Of a DNA stretch of 64,000 nt, positions 59,276-64,000 are shown in pieces. The notes below the pieces were generated by a model. That model had not been told where the DNA came from. It saw only the letters and a program-made list of their open reading frames with translations, and did not search any database. The position numbers and the translations under genes are program-made. Numbering within the stretch: position 1 is the first letter of the stretch; each line of letters starts with the position of its first letter. This DNA comes from Candidatus Nitrosocosmicus franklandus (GTDB lineage: Archaea > Thermoproteota > Nitrososphaeria > Nitrososphaerales > Nitrososphaeraceae): positions 1,302,001 through 1,366,000 of the forward strand of contig NZ_LR216287.1 in assembly GCF_900696045.1 (NCBI RefSeq), in the 5' to 3' direction.

Positions 59276-59525
59276 ATGAATTTGATCTAATTAAAGTATA
59301 TAAAAATGCTTTTTCTATGTTTTGACTTTGTCTACAATCATTAGCAATATATAATAATCTAGTGTACTAATGGACAATCTAGAAGTGGTTATTTTACGCA
59401 AAGGCAATTTTATTTCTCTGCCAATGTCAATATCTTTTGATAATAATGTGACGGAGGTAACCCATGGCAGCTTTTTGTGAGTATTGTTAGATTGAACATG
59501 AATCGTTAACCTGAAAATAGATATA

Positions 59526-60065
59526 ATGAATCAATTACACAATATAACGATGAAAATCTTAGTTCCTGTTGATGGATCGGACCAATCAATCAAAGCATTA
59601 GAATATGCTATATATCTGCTCAAACTTACAGGAGCAAATTCTAATTCCTCAAAAAATGAAAAAGACTTTAACAAAATAATAATTGTAAATGTATTGCCGC
59701 ATTTTCATGTGCCACTGGGGTTTGAAAAGCCAATGAAGTCGATGAAAACAGGAAAAACAATTTCTTTATCTGAATACATCACAGAAATGAACGAGATGCT
59801 AAAGAATGAGTGGATAGAAAGACTATCTGAAATTGAAAAGAAATATGCGGATTCGGGTATTTCCATTCAAACACAATTACTTGAAGGTAGTCACTCAAGT
59901 AGGACAATTGCAGATAGTATTGTAAAATTTTCAAATCAAGAGCAAGCAGATCTTATTGTTGTGGGTAATGTAGGATTGGGAGGTATATCAAAAATCAAAG
60001 CATTAGGCAGTGTTTCAAGGAATTTAGTAGAAATTTCAAATCGTCCTGTATTAGTAGTTCATTGA
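59526..60065 (+). CDS. Universal stress protein (UspA family)
   Basis: A 179-residue USP; an internal ATG at 59550 gives the usual MKILVPVDGSDQSIKALEYA start and is equally likely. It has a longer central insert than most USPs (about 35-95, Lys/Asn-rich) and the loop GNVGLGGISKIKALGSVSRNLV. A close paralogue is at 61748-62266 (shared HSSR segment after a Gly, and GSVxRN). Confidence 0.92.
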   Translation: MNQLHNITMKILVPVDGSDQSIKALEYAIYLLKLTGANSNSSKNEKDFNKIIIVNVLPHFHVPLGFEKPMKSMKTGKTISLSEYITEMNEMLKNEWIERLSEIEKKYADSGISIQTQLLEGSHSSRTIADSIVKFSNQEQADLIVVGNVGLGGISKIKALGSVSRNLVEISNRPVLVVH

Positions 60066-60815
60066 TATTCGTACTTTCAACTATACAGTAACTATAAAAT
60101 ATTGAGATCTTTTCCTATCTGCTACTACAATGCTTTTAATTGTTTCATAAATATGAAAAGAAATGACGCATAATACAAATTACTCCATCTTCAGTTAGTT
60201 GTGGCTTTAACTAAAGTAAAATTATAACTTAAAATGCTATTCGTAAAATAGGTAACAATAAAAAAGTCAGTTATGCAGCTGGAAGACGAGAATTGTCTGT
60301 CAACTTTCATTTTTTTGTAGAATGTGTATTTTGAGGGCAAGCAAGTGCATTAGGGCGTAAACGAAAGGTATACAGAATACTGCCCCCACCACCACCGATA
60401 CTAAAAACGACTGACAAGTTTTATTTAAACTATGTAACAATCAGCTAATAGCAATAGACGTGGTCATAAATGAAAACAGAAACCCGCAGAGTTCTTCAGT
60501 TTGAATGACTCAGACAGAATATCAGGCGGGATCTATTTTATATCATTTGAAATTCCTTGAATCAATCGAGATTCTGAAACTAACATCATTAGCACAGTAT
60601 CTGATGGTGCAAAAAGAGTAATTATTGATATGGTGAAGGTTCTATAACTCTACTAACTATTTCATCTGCTGTTGCTAAGGGAGCCTCTGAAATGTTTGGA
60701 TCGGGTCAACCAATTAAAATACAGAAGTGATTGTTTCTAGAATATAGAGCATCATAGTAACAATTATCTATACCATAATAACAGGTATTGTAACTAACCG
60801 ATCCGATCATTGTAA
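60066..60815. other. Gene-poor stretch with a possible remnant
   Basis: Two overlapping frames at 60561-60647 and 60635-60730 each carry natural-looking peptides (KRVIIDMV and ITLLTISSAVAKGASEMFGSG) that could belong to one gene after a frameshift. Family not recognised. Low certainty. Confidence 0.35.
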
Positions 60816-61517
60816 TCACTGTATGTACATACTTAGCAAAGTCCCAACTATGTAAGATACTATAGCTGCAATACCTCCTATTATCAAAGTAATAAAGCCT
60901 GATCTTATAGAGGGTTTACCTACTACTTTTCCAGAGATAATCCCTATGGAAAAAAAAGCTAGAGCAGTAAAGACCGATGAGTAGGCAAATACGGTTTGAG
61001 AAGACAGGCCCGACGATGATGAATCGTTTATGAAAAGTGCAAAGATGAATGGTAGAAGTGGGATTAGACCTACTAAATTAAATGCGACAAATGTCGTAAT
61101 TGCTTTGAAAATAGGATTTACATTCTCCTTATCTGTTACACCAGTCTTTTCTTTCAATAATATATCTGTCCAAATTTTTCGATTAGAAATTAGGACATTT
61201 GTCACTTTTTCTAGTAACTCATCTTTAAAACCTTTCTCTGCATAAATATTTTTAATTTCAGATATCTTACGTTCCGGAAAATCCTCAATCTCTTTGGATT
61301 GTCTTTTTCTTTCGCGTTCTTCGTACTCTAACTTAGATCTTGTTGACAAATAATTTCCTACTGCCATGGCAAATCCATCAGCAAATAGGTTTGCAAAACC
61401 TAAAATTATAACGATAGACGGAGATAACGATGCTCCAACAACTCCAGCAACTATTGCGAATGTAGTAACAGCTCCATCAGTTGCACCATACACAAAATCC
61501 TCTATAGTCCACTTCAA
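60816..61517 (-). CDS. VIT1/CCC1 family metal transporter
   Basis: A 233-residue membrane protein with five helices. The opening [28 protein letters not shown] and [24 protein letters not shown] are diagnostic. The Glu-rich central loop (about 60-125) carries the cytoplasmic metal-binding helices. Members move iron or manganese, in plants and yeast into vacuoles. Here it may export or handle iron under stress. Confidence 0.92.
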   Translation of the reverse strand: MKWTIEDFVYGATDGAVTTFAIVAGVVGASLSPSIVIILGFANLFADGFAMAVGNYLSTRSKLEYEERERKRQSKEIEDFPERKISEIKNIYAEKGFKDELLEKVTNVLISNRKIWTDILLKEKTGVTDKENVNPIFKAITTFVAFNLVGLIPLLPFIFALFINDSSSSGLSSQTVFAYSSVFTALAFFSIGIISGKVVGKPSIRSGFITLIIGGIAAIVSYIVGTLLSMYIQ

Positions 61518-61747
61518 GAATATAGCATACTCTTGACTATTACTTATATTATTTACAGCTGTTGTCAGAACAACCGACTATATTTATTTGGTTTTTGTTA
61601 TTTTAGGGTCATCGAACTCATCATCTGCCTAACTTTAAGATTTTTATAATAGCAATGTTTTTGGATACGAATTGTAAAGTATTATTAAACCACATACCAA
61701 AAATAAAATGAACAAGGTTTTAAACAACAGCAATTTAATCTATCTTG

Positions 61748-62266
61748 ATGAAAATTTTGACACTTGTCGATGGATCAGAACACTCTATAAAGGCCTTGGA
61801 TTACGCTGTAAACCTATTATCCCAGCAAAACTCGGATTCAAGACGATCTGGTGATAAAGTACAGAGTAATCATCAATTGATAATTTTGAATATATTGCAA
61901 CCCCTAAAGCTATCAGATGAGGTTGTTCAGCATTTCAAGTCCATAAATCCCGAAAGAAAAAGTTCCTTAAAAAAATATCTGGATGATATTAATTCTGCCA
62001 TGAAAGATACTTGGATGAAAAAGCTTTCAGACCTCAAATCAAAATATGAAAGGGCAGGGATTTCAATAAGTACGAAAATAGTCAAAGGAACTCATTCGAG
62101 TCGGTTTGTTGCTTATAGTATCGTTAAATTTGCTGAAGATGCAAAAGTGGATATGATTACTGTTGGAAGTGTGGGAACCGGAGGTACCCATGAGAAAAAG
62201 TCGCTTGGAAGTGTAGTAAGAAACGTTGCAGAGATATCTACTCGACCTGTATTAATAGTACCTTAA
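61748..62266 (+). CDS. Universal stress protein (UspA family)
   Basis: A 172-residue USP from the ATG at 61748 (TTG 3 bases earlier). It opens MKILTLVDGSEHSIKALDYA and has the loop GSVGTGGTHEKKSLGSVVRNVAE. It is a paralogue of the USP at 59526, with the same insert. It converges with the CoA transferase gene, 87 bases apart. Confidence 0.92.
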   Translation: MKILTLVDGSEHSIKALDYAVNLLSQQNSDSRRSGDKVQSNHQLIILNILQPLKLSDEVVQHFKSINPERKSSLKKYLDDINSAMKDTWMKKLSDLKSKYERAGISISTKIVKGTHSSRFVAYSIVKFAEDAKVDMITVGSVGTGGTHEKKSLGSVVRNVAEISTRPVLIVP

Positions 62267-62353
62267 TAATTTGTTGTCAATAATGGCTTTCAATAGTATT
62301 TTTAAATTCACAATAGATCCCGTTACCAAATATCAGCTAAAGGAAAGAGAAGA

Positions 62354-64000
62354 TCAAAAGAAATCCTTTAAATCATCCTTTATATTCAAAGGAGATTTTC
62401 CGAAAAGACGTGCATCCATTTCCTTGATCTTTGTTGGTATTTTAGGCTTAAAATCCATATGTAATAGTATATCTTTTTCAATATCTATACCAGGAGCAAT
62501 TTCTTCCAAGACTAATTCAGTATTATCAAGTCTAAATACTGCTCTCTCAGTTATATAGATAATCTCTTGTCCCCATTTTGCTGCTTGATATCCGCTAAAA
62601 GAAATTTTGTAAACATTTTCAACAAATTTGTTTATTGGACCATCCTGCAAAATTTTGATTCCCTTATCGTTAACATCAATTTCTTTCTTTCCTCCCCCAG
62701 TAAAAGATCCAGCAAAAAAAATTTTGGACACACCACCTGCAATAACAGGAAATCCTCCCGCTCCAAACAACCTATTAGGCAACATAGATGGATTTACGTT
62801 TCCAAGCTTATCTATCTGCAAAAATCCCAACGATGCAGCATCTACTATTCCTCCTTCGAAATTGGAAAACATATCAGGAATAGTCGACAATGCAAATGAG
62901 CTCATAGCTAACCCAAAATCATTTCCCGATAAAGCAACCCCTCCCCATGGTCCAGATTCAATAACCAAAACCAGAACATCTGCTATGTTTTCCTCACGAA
63001 CTATAGACGAAATTAGCGCAGGAATTCCAATTCCTAAATTTATCAAAACGGGTTCTTTTTTTTGCCTCGCCAGACCGACAAGCTCTAATGTTACTCTCCT
63101 TGCAATAACCTTTTCATACATTTTCGTTTGATTGTGCATTGAAACAATATCTGAATCATAATTTGCTGGAGAGACCACTTCGTTAGATATTCTTGGGTCA
63201 TGATAAATAGATCCAGTCTGCCAATGATATTCACCTGGAGAAATCACAATATGATCAATGAGTGGAAAAGGAATATCAACATCGCGGGGATTGATAGTTC
63301 CAGACTTTACAATCCAGCGTACCTGACATACTACCTTGCCTTGTGCTGGTCTAGCTTTAGTAGCCTGAGCAATACTGAGCACTGTTCCACGTATTCCTTC
63401 AGCTTTCATGGATACATTACCCATTTCATCTGCAAATGAAGCTCGAATTAAAGCAAAATTCGGCTTTGGTGCTTTATAGAATAGGTAATCTTCTCCATCT
63501 AATCCAATTATTTCAACTCTACAGGATAAACGAGATCTTGATAATTCATTCAAAGCTGCATCGTCTTTTCGTGGATCCAAAAATGTATCCAAGCCTATTT
63601 TTGTTAAAAGACCTGGTCTGCCGGATGCTACCTCCCTAAACCAGTAAGCGGTTATCCCAATCGGCCATCCGTAACATTCAATCCTATTATCAATTACTAG
63701 TTTTTGAAACCAAGGAGAGAACCCTAAAAAAGGCATCAAAGAGCCTTTCAGGAAATCTTGACTTTTTTCTTCGTATAATTGCTTGGCTACATGATCCAGT
63801 CCTCGCCCTGGAACAGCAGGAAGGGCATCTGATATTATGAACAGATTCTTTGGATGGCCTGATCTATGATATCTATTGTATAGCTGATTTATCAAATACT
63901 CTGGGGTGGTTGCCATATTAAAACCAGAAATTGCTACAACATCGTTGTCCTGTACAAGATCCAGAATAGAAACATCGTCATTATAGGTTTTAGAAAACAT
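62354..64000 (-). CDS. Class I CoA transferase (propionate/acetoacetate type), N-terminus at window edge
   Basis: A 548-residue protein with fused alpha and beta halves. The first opens DLVQDNDVVAISGFNMATTPEYLI and has FALIRASFADEMGNVSM. The second starts near 315 with PVLINLGIGIPALI; the catalytic Glu348 is in VIESGPWGG. A CoA group is moved between acids, such as acetate, propionate or acetoacetate. The ATG is the last codon of the window, so the true start could lie further upstream. It could connect to PHA precursor supply, but no evidence here proves it. Confidence 0.9.
   Translation of the reverse strand: MFSKTYNDDVSILDLVQDNDVVAISGFNMATTPEYLINQLYNRYHRSGHPKNLFIISDALPAVPGRGLDHVAKQLYEEKSQDFLKGSLMPFLGFSPWFQKLVIDNRIECYGWPIGITAYWFREVASGRPGLLTKIGLDTFLDPRKDDAALNELSRSRLSCRVEIIGLDGEDYLFYKAPKPNFALIRASFADEMGNVSMKAEGIRGTVLSIAQATKARPAQGKVVCQVRWIVKSGTINPRDVDIPFPLIDHIVISPGEYHWQTGSIYHDPRISNEVVSPANYDSDIVSMHNQTKMYEKVIARRVTLELVGLARQKKEPVLINLGIGIPALISSIVREENIADVLVLVIESGPWGGVALSGNDFGLAMSSFALSTIPDMFSNFEGGIVDAASLGFLQIDKLGNVNPSMLPNRLFGAGGFPVIAGGVSKIFFAGSFTGGGKKEIDVNDKGIKILQDGPINKFVENVYKISFSGYQAAKWGQEIIYITERAVFRLDNTELVLEEIAPGIDIEKDILLHMDFKPKIPTKIKEMDARLFGKSPLNIKDDLKDFF

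Overview
The window looks like a chromosomal segment of an ammonia-oxidising archaeon of the Nitrososphaerales, most likely a Ca. Nitrosocosmicus-like lineage. This is an inference. It rests on AT-rich DNA, a thermosome subunit, an archaeal bifunctional FBP aldolase/phosphatase, TATA boxes close to start codons, urease with two kinds of urea transporter, several plastocyanin-like copper proteins, a PHA synthase and many universal stress proteins (USP). No amo genes, rRNA, tRNA or CRISPR array were seen.

Layout. 1-8120 is a urea-use block: a thermosome subunit (cut by the window edge), ureCBA, a conserved unknown gene, a channel-type urea transporter whose 3' end carries a 59-bp tandem duplication, a DUR3-like symporter fused to a USP domain, and a divergent Lrp/AsnC-like regulator. 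8178-16949 holds an orphan ParB, a USP, small unknowns, a secreted sugar-dehydrogenase/cupredoxin fusion, winged-helix proteins and a small secreted N/Q-rich protein. 17729-28900 is sparse: ornithine cyclodeaminase family, NAD kinase, ZIP transporter, two cupredoxins, and a persulfide dioxygenase/TauE pair. 29085-40294 contains membrane and secreted unknowns, a USP, a secreted protein with curlin-like repeats, a decayed Cache sensor gene, a disrupted P-type ATPase, another USP and a PHA synthase. 41100-42462 is a nested pair of IS6-like elements with both 8-bp target duplications readable. 42915-52087 is metabolic: M50 protease-CBS, bacterial-type GAPDH, nicotinate phosphoribosyltransferase with an in-frame stop, a GH130/GT4 pair and FBP aldolase/phosphatase. 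52330-64000 holds two Hsp20 proteins, CBS proteins, an F420/flavin oxidoreductase-like protein, two more USPs, a VIT-type metal transporter and a CoA transferase.

How the genes work together. Urea would enter by the channel and the symporter and be split by urease, giving ammonia for oxidation and assimilation and CO2 for fixation. GAPDH and FBP aldolase/phosphatase fit gluconeogenesis from fixed carbon. PHA synthase and the GH130/GT4 pair point to carbon storage and glycan handling. Hsp20, seven USP domains, CBS sensors and persulfide detoxification suggest a stress-tolerant soil lifestyle.

The most notable signals are the nested IS insertion, the curlin-like repeat protein, the DUR3-USP fusion, the PHA synthase with a long helical N-terminus, and an unusual number of disrupted conserved genes (P-type ATPase, Cache sensor, nicotinate phosphoribosyltransferase). 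The disruptions are either real decay or sequencing error. I did not find a clearly new multi-gene system.
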